Below are positions 16,951 through 24,821 of a stretch of DNA of 64,000 nt, piece by piece; within the stretch, counting starts at the first letter, position 1, and every line of letters begins with the position of its first letter. The DNA comes from Companilactobacillus bobalius. Lineage in GTDB: Bacteria; Bacillota; Bacilli; Lactobacillales; Lactobacillaceae. The position numbers were made by a program, and so were the translations under genes. The stretch is from the NCBI RefSeq assembly GCF_009764355.1, contig NZ_LNUA01000029.1, forward strand, positions 1 through 64,000, written 5' to 3'. The notes under the pieces were generated by a model that saw only the letters and a list, made by a program, of their open reading frames with translations, was not told the origin of the DNA and did no database searches.

Positions 16951-17955
16951 ATGAAAATATTTGCATATGGAATTCGTGAAGACGAAGAACCATCTTTAAA
17001 GAAATGGGAAGAAGCTAACCCTAATATTGAAGTGGGCTTTACTAAATACACTTTGACAGCTGACTCAGCTAGATTAGCCGAAGGATCTGATGGTGTCGTA
17101 ACACTACAGACTTCACCTTACACTAGAGAAGCTTTGGAAGTACTTAATAAACTAGGTATTAAGTATATTTCAATCCGTAATGTCGGTTTCGATAACTTCA
17201 ACTTCAAAGATCTAAATGATCTTGGATTTACTTTAACAAATGTACCTGTTTATTCTCCAAATGCCATCGCTGAACATACTGTTCTTTTGATGGGTCGCTT
17301 ATTGCGTCGTGTGCCTGAATTCGACGAAAAATTCGATAACGGTGACTTCACTTGGGCTCCTACTATTGGTAAAGAATACCGTGAACAAACAGTTGGTGTT
17401 ATCGGTACTGGACATATCGGTCGTGTAGTTATCAAGATTTTACAAGGCTTCGGTGCCAAAGTTGTGGCTTATGATGTTTACCACAATGATGATATTGAAA
17501 AACAAGGTTTATACGTAGATAGTTTGGAAGAATTATACAAACAATCTGATATCATTACTTTGCATGTTCCATTATTCGATTCTAATAAATACATGATCAA
17601 TGACAAAGCCATTTCACAAATGAAAGATGGTGTTTACATCATTAATTGTGCCCGTGGTGAATTAATCGATACTGATGCCCTAATTAAAGGCTTAGATAGT
17701 GGTAAAGTTGCTGGAGCTGGACTTGACGTTCTTGACAATGAAAACTCTGTCTTTGGTAAAGTTTGGAGTAGCGTTGATAACATTCCAAACGAAAAGATTA
17801 AGAATTTAGCTAAGAGAACTAATGTTATCATTACTCCGCATAGTGCTTTTTATACAGAAACAGCTATTCACAATATGATCACTACTTCATTCGATTCAAA
17901 CAAGGCCTTAATTGAAGGACTTAAACCAAATAATATTGTTGATACAACTAAATAG
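16951..17955 (+). CDS. ldhD: D-lactate dehydrogenase / D-2-hydroxyacid dehydrogenase
   Basis: NADH-dependent reduction of pyruvate (or another 2-keto acid) to the D-hydroxy acid. The 334 residues show the substrate domain, the Rossmann motif GVIGTGHIGRVV (about 150), and the catalytic triad: Arg in NCARGELID, Glu in GLDVLDNENSVF and His in TPHSAFYTE. The Asp-x-x-x-x-Glu pattern of lactobacillar D-LDH is kept, but the usual DTYEYE is changed to DVLDNE, so a D-hydroxyisocaproate-type specificity is possible. The start has GGAGG. Confidence 0.85.
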   Translation: MKIFAYGIREDEEPSLKKWEEANPNIEVGFTKYTLTADSARLAEGSDGVVTLQTSPYTREALEVLNKLGIKYISIRNVGFDNFNFKDLNDLGFTLTNVPVYSPNAIAEHTVLLMGRLLRRVPEFDEKFDNGDFTWAPTIGKEYREQTVGVIGTGHIGRVVIKILQGFGAKVVAYDVYHNDDIEKQGLYVDSLEELYKQSDIITLHVPLFDSNKYMINDKAISQMKDGVYIINCARGELIDTDALIKGLDSGKVAGAGLDVLDNENSVFGKVWSSVDNIPNEKIKNLAKRTNVIITPHSAFYTETAIHNMITTSFDSNKALIEGLKPNNIVDTTK

Positions 17956-17967
17956 AGTTCAAATTCA

Positions 17968-18003
17968 AAGGGTACTATCCTATTCAGGATAGTACCCTTT
18001 TTG
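17968..18003 (+). terminator. Intrinsic terminator
   Basis: Perfect stem AAAGGGTACTATCCT / AGGATAGTACCCTTT with a four-base loop, T-run following. Near palindromic, so it could act on either strand. Confidence 0.92.
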
Positions 18004-18329
18004 TAACGATAATTTTAATCCATTCGGTTCTTACGTGACGTTACAAATACTATAACGCATAAAGCAAAATTTCTTATTTCTTTGAACGATAATTAAATAA
18101 ATATCTTCCATATAACTTGATTTAACAATAATTATAGATAATATTTTCGTTCGATAAAATTAAATAAATTTATATTCTTTCGTATCTCTTCAATCGATTG
18201 AGCTTGTTACATTTTTAGCATTCATATAACGGTGACACACTTTTAGGAGCCTATTAATCGTACGCATCGTTGCTATAATAAGGCTGTTAACCTTTACATT
18301 TTTAATTATTTTAGGGAGGAGTCGTTTGT
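18004..18329 (+). promoter_or_regulatory. AT-rich upstream region of the surface protein gene
   Basis: No gene is seen here. There are two similar AT-rich words (CGATAATTAAATAAAT near 18,087 and CGATAAAATTAAATAAAT near 18,154). A TATAAT at 18,274-18,279 is the best -10 candidate for the following gene, without a convincing -35. Long upstream regions like this are common for regulated surface proteins. Confidence 0.3.
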
Positions 18330-20798
18330 ATGAATGTATTTAAAAATTCGGTATATTTGCCCATGTCTATTTTCATTGCAATTTTATTTAGCGTAATTAT
18401 TTTTTCTTTAACCACAACAACCCTTACTTCAGCCGATGAAACTCAACAAGCAATCGACGGTGCTCCCGCTGGACTTGATATTCAAAAGTTCTTTAATATT
18501 TCTCCGCCTTTAAACACTGTTACTGATAATCCTTTTTTATACAACTACGCTCGAACCGCTAAAGATGGAAAAGTACTTGATTTAGCGGATGGTTCAGGTA
18601 AATACGGAGCAGCTTGGTCAGACACCTCGGCAGGAAACTATCTCGATATTCGAAAAGATCAAACCGTTTCTGCTTGGTTATATTTTGGAGCAGCAGTAGA
18701 TAACGAACTCTTGAATGGACAAGGTATGGCGTTAGTTTTACAAAATGACCCTCGTGGTTACAATGCCATGGGTGCTGGTTACCAAGGACTTGGAGTTTAT
18801 GGCTATGACAAAGGAACAACTTCGTATTATTACCTTACAGAAAGTAAACCAACCGTTGCTAATCCTGATTATATTGCCAGTACTGCCGTCAAAAACAGTA
18901 TGGCCTTAGAATTTGATAGTCAAAAAAATGACGCAATTTCACAACACGATGAAAGTCCAACTCAAGTTAACTTTGTTCCTGGAGGGCTTCGTCCAGGTAC
19001 TTACTATTACACATTAAGCGGTTATGACACTAGGGACACTGCTAACAAGAATCCTATTCCATCCAACTATCCGGAAAATTCTCAATTCGGAGCTGGTGGT
19101 GGTTATGGTCATATCGCCGTCACATACCCTGGTTTGGCAAGCAGCTATGCTCTACTAGCTACAGGAGCTCAAAATCAGGTTAATTCAGCTTGGAAGGGTT
19201 TTACAACCGCAGCCTCTGTTATTCACTCCGGAACCAAGGCAGCACAATTGGTTGATGCAGGTACTGATGAGAATCCAATTTATTGGCATCACGTTACTTT
19301 CACTTGGAAGCATGCCGAAAATGGTGAATCGGCACAAATAAAATATGCTTTCAATGACAAATATTTAGACGGAACTATCAACAATGACACCACTACTCTT
19401 GGAGGATATCCTCGAGTTGATCAAACCGTCAAAGTTGACCCTAGTATTTTCGGTAACATTAAAGACAATAAATTATATTGGGGATTTACCGGCGCCAATG
19501 GGCGTTCTACAGGGGTTTATAGTAAACTAGTTGTCTTCGAATCAATTCCTGCCTTGGTCCATGCCGAAGCAAAAACATCCATCACTGACCATACTTTAGA
19601 AAAAGTAATTACAGATGATTCAACTGATCAGTCCGTTGCCCATGGCGATAAGCTGACTATTGACTATAACGTTAATTACGATACTGAAAATAGCCGTGCC
19701 GATTGGAACAAGATTTCCGCTGATATTGATTTACCAACCAATATTAATTACACACCTGACAATAATGGCAATATTGCCACGATAAACTATACAAATAGTT
19801 TAAACGGAAATACTAAAACTGAATACATCAGCGGTACTAACCTTACTGATCAAGCTTTGAAATTTAAATTAGCTGAAAACTTGGGAAAAGTTAGCAATAC
19901 GGCTTATACAAATGCCGATATTGTTATCAATGGTATTGCTGATAACACTACTGACCACGATATCGATGTACCAGAAAAACCAGCTAAATTCTCAGGTGAA
20001 AATCAGATTTCAACAACCAGTACACCGGAATTCACAGTCACATACCAAAAGAACTGGCTATTAAACTTTAAGAATCCCGATCCAATAGATATCGTCTACA
20101 ACGATGCTGATGAAAAATTAAATTTACCAACACAACTTAGTTATGACAAAAATCATCACTTCAAAAAAGATGACCCCATCCGTTACGATATTAGTGTTGC
20201 GGGTAAAACGTATACTGGCAGCTCTCAAGCCAACTCAACCGATACATCAGCCACCGGTACCATTCCTTTGAGAAGTATTATCGGCAATGATTTTTGGAAT
20301 ATTTTTAAAGAAAAAACGACTCAAAAAATCACCGTTATGGCTACGGATAAAGATGATATTAAATCGAATACCGTTACATACACCGTGAACGTTTTACAAG
20401 ATAAATTTTTAGATGTGAATGCATCTAAGGATCTAGATTTCCAAGACATCAATTATTTATCAACTAATAAATATTTAAAACGGAAAAGTGGTTATTCGGT
20501 TAGTGTCACAAGCTTACGTAATCCATGGAAATTATCCGTTTCAACTTCAGCGATAAAGAAAGGCGACATCAATTTTAACGGTATATTAGTTTATAAAAAG
20601 AAAGATGGCACCACTTATGATTTAACTTCAGACGAAGTTCCCATTGCCGAAAATGATGTTGTTAGTGATCAACTGGTAACAACAGTAATCTCAAAAGATT
20701 GGACCGATGATACTGGCCCCTTACTGAAACAGACCGGCGTTAGCGAATCAGGTAAATACAGTGGACTCGTTACTTGGCATGTAACCAACAGTATTTAA
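18330..20798 (+). CDS. Secreted surface protein with lectin-like N-terminal and WxL-like C-terminal domain
   Basis: An 822-residue exported protein. A signal peptide spans about residues 1-36 (hydrophobic IFIAILFSVIIFSLTTTTL, cleavage near TSA-DE). Residues about 50-410 resemble an L-type-lectin-like domain (FFNISPPLN, QTVSAWLYFG, GQGMALVLQNDPRG). The middle, about 415-690, looks like beta-sandwich repeats. The last 130 residues resemble a WxL domain: NPWKLSVSTS, then GLVTWHVTNSI at the very end. WxL domains attach non-covalently to peptidoglycan; no LPXTG motif is present. No other WxL-locus genes (DUF916, small LPXTG protein) are nearby. GGAGG precedes the start. Confidence 0.75.
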   Translation: MNVFKNSVYLPMSIFIAILFSVIIFSLTTTTLTSADETQQAIDGAPAGLDIQKFFNISPPLNTVTDNPFLYNYARTAKDGKVLDLADGSGKYGAAWSDTSAGNYLDIRKDQTVSAWLYFGAAVDNELLNGQGMALVLQNDPRGYNAMGAGYQGLGVYGYDKGTTSYYYLTESKPTVANPDYIASTAVKNSMALEFDSQKNDAISQHDESPTQVNFVPGGLRPGTYYYTLSGYDTRDTANKNPIPSNYPENSQFGAGGGYGHIAVTYPGLASSYALLATGAQNQVNSAWKGFTTAASVIHSGTKAAQLVDAGTDENPIYWHHVTFTWKHAENGESAQIKYAFNDKYLDGTINNDTTTLGGYPRVDQTVKVDPSIFGNIKDNKLYWGFTGANGRSTGVYSKLVVFESIPALVHAEAKTSITDHTLEKVITDDSTDQSVAHGDKLTIDYNVNYDTENSRADWNKISADIDLPTNINYTPDNNGNIATINYTNSLNGNTKTEYISGTNLTDQALKFKLAENLGKVSNTAYTNADIVINGIADNTTDHDIDVPEKPAKFSGENQISTTSTPEFTVTYQKNWLLNFKNPDPIDIVYNDADEKLNLPTQLSYDKNHHFKKDDPIRYDISVAGKTYTGSSQANSTDTSATGTIPLRSIIGNDFWNIFKEKTTQKITVMATDKDDIKSNTVTYTVNVLQDKFLDVNASKDLDFQDINYLSTNKYLKRKSGYSVSVTSLRNPWKLSVSTSAIKKGDINFNGILVYKKKDGTTYDLTSDEVPIAENDVVSDQLVTTVISKDWTDDTGPLLKQTGVSESGKYSGLVTWHVTNSI

Positions 20799-20821
20799 AA
20801 AAGACGTTTGACAAAATATAA

Positions 20822-21140
20822 TTCGAGGTGTAACTTATTCACCAATCAAATAATTAAAATCTATTTAATCAAATTAGACGTTGAAGAGAAGAGTAAATTA
20901 ATTTAGTAGTTTTCCAGTGACCGTCAGCCAGTGAAAAGACGGAACGAACAATTAATTGAAGATGAGCTTGGAGTCTTATCCTAGTGCAAGCTGGGAATAC
21001 GCAAGGATGCGATATCATCCCGGACATGACAGTGTCGTTGAGGTATTTTGTGCAAACAAAATATAAATTAGGGTGGTACCACGAGTAATCGTCCCTACAG
21101 TGCAGATAAATTCTGTATTGTAGGGACGATTATTTTTTTA
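20822..21140 (+). ncRNA. T-box riboswitch, probably methionine-specific
   Basis: tRNA-sensing leader of the MetE-like gene. Stem I contains AGTA and GAA elements flanking complementary AATTAATT arms, then GATGA at 20,961-20,965, which includes an AUG specifier candidate (20,962-20,964). The T-box core AGGGTGGTACCACG is at 21,070-21,083. The terminator stem ATCGTCCCTACA / TGTAGGGACGAT with a T-run ends near 21,139. The UGGU of the bulge pairs with an ACCA tRNA end, which fits tRNA-Met (discriminator A) and argues against reading the site as GAU/Asp (discriminator G). Uncharged tRNA should switch transcription on. Confidence 0.93.
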
Positions 21141-21143
21141 CTC

Positions 21144-21274
21144 TCTCTTAACGACTTTGTCGTTTTAGAGAGAGTTATGGGAATGTTCAAAGAACATTCG
21201 TATTTCCTTTATCTCTTAACGATTTTGTCATCTTAGAGAGAGTTATGGGAATGTTTGCAGAACATTCGTATTCC
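21144..21274 (+). repeat. Two tandem direct repeats, each with two hairpins
   Basis: Copies 21,144-21,207 and 21,212-21,274 have a 68-base period and about 90% identity. Each copy carries a hairpin around TTAACGAC/GTCGTT with TCTCT/AGAGA flanks and a second hairpin GAATGTTC/GAACATTC. They lie between the T-box terminator and the MetE-like gene, so only read-through RNA contains them. Function unknown. Confidence 0.75.
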
Positions 21275-21337
21275 TATTCCCTACTCATCATTCAACCAAT
21301 ACCACAAAAGATTAAATAGACCCAGGAGGATTTAAAT

Positions 21338-22465
21338 ATGACAGTTAAAACAGCAAGTAAAATTGGATTCCAACATGTAGGAAGTTTTCTCAGACCAGAC
21401 GTCCTTAAGCAAGCCCGTCAAGACTACTTCGATAATCAAATTACTCAAAAAGAACTAACAACCGTTGAAAACGAAGCCATCAAAGATCTTGTTAATAAAG
21501 AAGTTGCTGCAAGTTTAGACTACGCTACTGATGGAGAATTCCGTCGCTCATATTGGCATTTAGACTTCTTCTGGGGCTTTGAAGGCATTGACCATATTCA
21601 TTATGGTGAGGGTTATCATTTTGCTCATGAAGAAACTCGTGACGATACTGCCATCCTATCTGGACATATCAAATTCAATCCTGAAACTCATCCTTTCATC
21701 AAGGATTTTGAATTTCTCAAGTCACTAACTGATCATTTAGATATCGAACCTAAACAAACTATCCCCGCCCCCTCACAACTCTATGTTGAACTCATCCGTG
21801 GAACCAATGATGAGAAAATCAAAGAATTTTACCCAAATATCAATGATTTATATTTAGACATCGAAAAAGCTTATCATGACGCTATTTTGGCTTTCTACGA
21901 TAAAGGTGCTCGTGTCATTCAACTGGATGACTGTTCATGGGGATTATTCCTAGATGAGAGCTTTTTAAATACCCCCGACGGTAAAGCATATGCCAACTCA
22001 GGTATTCAAGATATTCTACTTGAGTTGAACAACAAAGCTATTGAAAATCTTCCCGAAGACTTAACCATCAATACTCATGTTTGCCGTGGTAACTACCATT
22101 CTGATTTTGCTTTCTCCGGTGGTTATGGGCCTGTTGCTGATACATTATTTGCCAAAGAGAATGTCGACACTTACTTCCTAGAATATGATTCTAAACGTGC
22201 CGGTAACTTCGAACCGCTTGCCAAAGTTTCTGGTGATAAAAAAGTTGTTTTAGGCTTAGTCACAAGCAAATCAGGTGAACTCGAAGATCGCCAAGAAGTT
22301 ATCAATCGTATTAAAGAGGCCAGTCAATATTTGCCATTAGATCGTCTTTGGCTATCAACTCAATGTGGCTTTGCTTCCACCGAAGAAGGCAATGTTCTAA
22401 CCGAACAACAAGAATGGGCCAAACTAAAATTAGTTAAATCCATTCAAGATGAAGTTTGGGGTTAA
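21338..22465 (+). CDS. MetE C-terminal-domain-like methionine synthase family protein (YxjG/YxjH type)
   Basis: Zinc-dependent methyltransferase-like protein of 375 residues corresponding to the C-terminal half of cobalamin-independent methionine synthase, the usual size for YxjG/YxjH. Zinc ligands are visible as His and Cys in NTHVCRGNYH (about residue 248) and Cys in STQCGFAST near the C terminus. RPDVLKQAR and DGEFRRSYWHLDF near the N terminus are typical. The methionine T-box in front supports a role in methionine supply or methyl-donor salvage. The start has AGGAGG. The methyl donor is not known for this family branch. Confidence 0.88.
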   Translation: MTVKTASKIGFQHVGSFLRPDVLKQARQDYFDNQITQKELTTVENEAIKDLVNKEVAASLDYATDGEFRRSYWHLDFFWGFEGIDHIHYGEGYHFAHEETRDDTAILSGHIKFNPETHPFIKDFEFLKSLTDHLDIEPKQTIPAPSQLYVELIRGTNDEKIKEFYPNINDLYLDIEKAYHDAILAFYDKGARVIQLDDCSWGLFLDESFLNTPDGKAYANSGIQDILLELNNKAIENLPEDLTINTHVCRGNYHSDFAFSGGYGPVADTLFAKENVDTYFLEYDSKRAGNFEPLAKVSGDKKVVLGLVTSKSGELEDRQEVINRIKEASQYLPLDRLWLSTQCGFASTEEGNVLTEQQEWAKLKLVKSIQDEVWG

Positions 22466-22471
22466 TAATTA

Positions 22472-22500
22472 TTGATAGCGCTTTCAACAAGAACTATAAT
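22472..22500 (+). promoter_or_regulatory. Consensus promoter overlapped by a cre site
   Basis: TTGATA, 17-base spacer, TATAAT. The cre-like TGATAGCGCTTTCA at 22,473-22,486 matches TGWAANCGNTNWCA at all but one position and covers the -35, so CcpA binding would block transcription. It drives the 22-codon ORF and possibly yxeA. Confidence 0.7.
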
Positions 22501-22542
22501 ATAAGTAGAAATTAAAGTTTATCTATGTTGGAGGCGCTGATT

Positions 22543-22611
22543 ATGATGAAAATTTTAGCAGACTTATTCAACAGGATTGTAGACTACACACTTCACTTTG
22601 ATTGGTGGTAA
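22543..22611 (+). CDS. Short ORF of 22 codons under a CcpA-type promoter
   Basis: A small reading frame starting with two ATG codons, eight bases after GGAGG, encoding a 22-residue peptide beginning MMKILADLFNRIVDY and ending in DWW. It has an amphipathic start and an aromatic end. It is preceded by a consensus promoter with a cre site about 45 bases upstream and followed by yxeA 91 bases downstream. No family is recognised. It could be a leader peptide, a small membrane-active peptide or chance; the good signals favour expression. Confidence 0.5.
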   Translation: MMKILADLFNRIVDYTLHFDWW

Positions 22612-22702
22612 ACCGGCTTACAAATCTGTAAGAATAATGTAAGTAGATCAAATGTAAAAAAATAATTAAATCCCTTAGTATATTTCTCAGGAGGTAACGC
22701 AA

Positions 22703-23086
22703 ATGAGAAGTTTTCTAAGGGTTTTTCTTTTAGGTATTGTTATTATAGGATTAGGATATTTAGGTGCTTGTTTCTACACTAAAGACAACACTAGTCAGGT
22801 TTCACAGGCATTTAACAACTACAATATTTTGGTCAAACGTGAACCTCGATATGTAAAGATTGATAATAAAGATGCTAAGGATAAAGATGGCTACGGCAAT
22901 TACACATACAAATTGAAAAGTTACGATGAAGATGGTAAAGAACATCCCATCGAATTCATGGGTATGGGCAAATTAAAGCAAGGCCATTACCTAAAACTTG
23001 ATACAAAAGGCAGTTACGTCTATTCATATAAAGAAGTCTTCAAGAAAGACATGCCTAGCGATGTCTACACTAAATTGAATCTATAA
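22703..23086 (+). CDS. YxeA family protein
   Basis: Small exported or membrane-anchored protein of 127 residues of the YxeA (DUF1093) family. A hydrophobic segment at about 6-25 with GACFYTK resembles a signal anchor or lipoprotein-like end. The domain follows with YVKIDNKDAKDKDGYGNYTYKL, LKLDTKGSYVYSYKEVF and a C-terminal SDVYTKLNL. These proteins have an OB-like fold and unknown function; some are found near bacteriocin and ABC-transporter genes. The start has a strong AGGAGG. A folded terminator-like RNA lies just after the stop. Confidence 0.8.
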   Translation: MRSFLRVFLLGIVIIGLGYLGACFYTKDNTSQVSQAFNNYNILVKREPRYVKIDNKDAKDKDGYGNYTYKLKSYDEDGKEHPIEFMGMGKLKQGHYLKLDTKGSYVYSYKEVFKKDMPSDVYTKLNL

Positions 23087-23098
23087 AATTAAAAATAA

Positions 23099-23184
23099 AA
23101 GCAGCATTTACTTAGGACAAACACATCACATTCGGAGGTTTAACTCCATGTGTCGGCAATTCCAAGTAGATACTGCTATTTTTG
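23099..23184 (+). ncRNA. Long folded RNA element, terminator-like, after yxeA
   Basis: Outer stem pairs 23,101-23,117 with 23,160-23,176 (17 pairs, two mismatches, two GU). Inner stem pairs ACACAT 23,121-23,126 with ATGTGT 23,148-23,153, stacked on GGAG 23,134-23,137 / CTCC 23,144-23,147 with a seven-base bulge. A TATTTTTG run follows. The GGAGG and ATG inside the stem could also be read as a 16-codon ORF (23,148-23,198), but the pairing makes a structured terminator or small RNA more likely. Confidence 0.5.
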
Positions 23185-23291
23185 TTTCAAAAATTTAGAA
23201 AAAAGTTAATGATCAGAATCCGATTTGACCATAACAAATTTGATAACTAAAATGGATAGGTTACTACTTTCGATTTTAGGGGTTCAAACTT

Positions 23292-24662
23292 ATGTCAAAA
23301 CAAATCAAAAAATCACTGTACATCATGGTCTTCGGAACTTTCTTCGGTGTCTTGTGTTCAACATTAATGAATACTGCTCTACCAACCTTCATGCGTGTTT
23401 TCAACGTTAATTCTTCCACCGTTCAGTGGTTAACTAATGGTTACACTTTAGTCAATGCCATCATGATCCCTACCAGTGCTTATTTTATAAAGAAATTCTC
23501 TTTTAGACATTTATTCATTGCCTTTTCTTCCATTTTTTTAGTCGGAACTCTACTGGGTGCCATAGCCAATTCATTTATGCTTGTTATCGTCGGTCGGATG
23601 ATTCAAGCCATTGGTACTGGTATGATGATGCCTTTAGTCAACGTTCTCGCCATGCAATATACCGACAGGAGCAAGCAAGGAGCCGTTATGGGGATTATTG
23701 GATTAGCCTTTAATTTCTCCCCCATTATCGGACCAACTTTGTCAGGAGTAATCTTAGAGTACTTTGCTTGGCAATATCTTTTCATCCTGATCCTACCATT
23801 CATCATTGTCGTCGTTTTATTATCAATCTTCCTATTGCCACAAATCGAAACAACCGAGAATCCTAAATTCGATACCGTCAGTTTGATTACTATCAGTTTT
23901 GGACTTCTCTTCCTATTAACTGGTTTCTCCAATATCGGACAATCGAACCTCTTCACTTTCAACGTTTTAGGTTATACCGTAATTGGTTTAATTCTGATCG
24001 TTATCTTTTCAGTTATGGAAAATAAATCTTCCAGGCCAATTATTAATTTCGAAATTTTTAAGCATTCACAATTTACCTTTGCAACTGTTATCAATATGTT
24101 GATTGTTTTAACTATGTACGGTAACACTATTCTTTTACCACTAATGATTCAGACCATTCTTCATAAAAGTCCTCTGATTTCTGGACTAGCTCTATTACCC
24201 GGAGCAACTTTAACTGGCTTCATGTCCCCTGTCAGTGGTCGACTTTTTGATAAATATCCTATCAAACGAATCGTGGTCACAGGAGTGTTGATCGACTGCT
24301 TCGGTACCTTTATGCAAGCTGTTATTGACGTTAATGCTTCAGTTTTGATGTTAACCGTTGGACAAACCATTCGTCAGTTAGGTTTAGTTTTGATTTTGAT
24401 ACCTATTCAAACTCACGCTTTAAGTTCTCTACCTAAGAAATATATTTCCGATGGCGTGGCAACTTTCAATACTTTAAGACAAATAGCTGCTTCCTTTGGA
24501 ACAGCCATCATCATTGCTGTTATTACCTTAGCTGACAAAGTTATGACCGGTAGTACAGTTAATCAAGCCACTGGCATTCAAGCTGGATTCCTAGCATGTT
24601 TAGGATTCTTAATTGTTGCTTTGATCATGACCCACAAACTACATCGACCTGATATTGATTAA
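23292..24662 (+). CDS. DHA2-family MFS efflux transporter
   Basis: Proton-driven exporter of the EmrB/QacA type, 456 residues with about 14 hydrophobic segments. The DHA2 pattern TALPTFMRVFNVNSSTVQWLTNGYTLVNAIMIP near the N terminus, RMIQAIGTGMMMPL, and the motif-C-like NFSPIIGPTLSG are visible. The ribosome-binding site is AGGGG. A terminator follows. The drug or substrate is unknown. A second DHA2 transporter lies at 26,352 on the other strand. Confidence 0.88.
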   Translation: MSKQIKKSLYIMVFGTFFGVLCSTLMNTALPTFMRVFNVNSSTVQWLTNGYTLVNAIMIPTSAYFIKKFSFRHLFIAFSSIFLVGTLLGAIANSFMLVIVGRMIQAIGTGMMMPLVNVLAMQYTDRSKQGAVMGIIGLAFNFSPIIGPTLSGVILEYFAWQYLFILILPFIIVVVLLSIFLLPQIETTENPKFDTVSLITISFGLLFLLTGFSNIGQSNLFTFNVLGYTVIGLILIVIFSVMENKSSRPIINFEIFKHSQFTFATVINMLIVLTMYGNTILLPLMIQTILHKSPLISGLALLPGATLTGFMSPVSGRLFDKYPIKRIVVTGVLIDCFGTFMQAVIDVNASVLMLTVGQTIRQLGLVLILIPIQTHALSSLPKKYISDGVATFNTLRQIAASFGTAIIIAVITLADKVMTGSTVNQATGIQAGFLACLGFLIVALIMTHKLHRPDID

Positions 24663-24663
24663 T

Positions 24664-24710
24664 TAAAGAACTAATAATTCGTTAAATTATGAATTATTGG
24701 TTCTTTTTTG
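24664..24710 (+). terminator. Intrinsic terminator
   Basis: Stem AAAGAAC.AATAATTC / GAATTATT.GTTCTTT then a T-run. The first ATG of the next frame (24,708) sits in this terminator, which argues against that start. Confidence 0.8.
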
Positions 24711-24821
24711 GTAAAAATTTCCAATAAATTACTATATTTGTCTATTAATTTATTCGAGCAAAATGATTATAATTATTTTATAACAAATACTAATTGTAAG
24801 GTTCCAGGAGGAAACATAGTT

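Noticed and set aside
23148..23198. Sixteen-codon ORF with GGAGG upstream
   Set aside because: Both the GGAGG and the ATG lie in base-paired arms of a longer folded structure that explains the sequence better.
24708..24821. ATG start at 24,708 for the diguanylate cyclase
   Set aside because: It lies in the terminator of the previous gene and has no ribosome-binding site; TTG at 24,822 follows AGGAGG.
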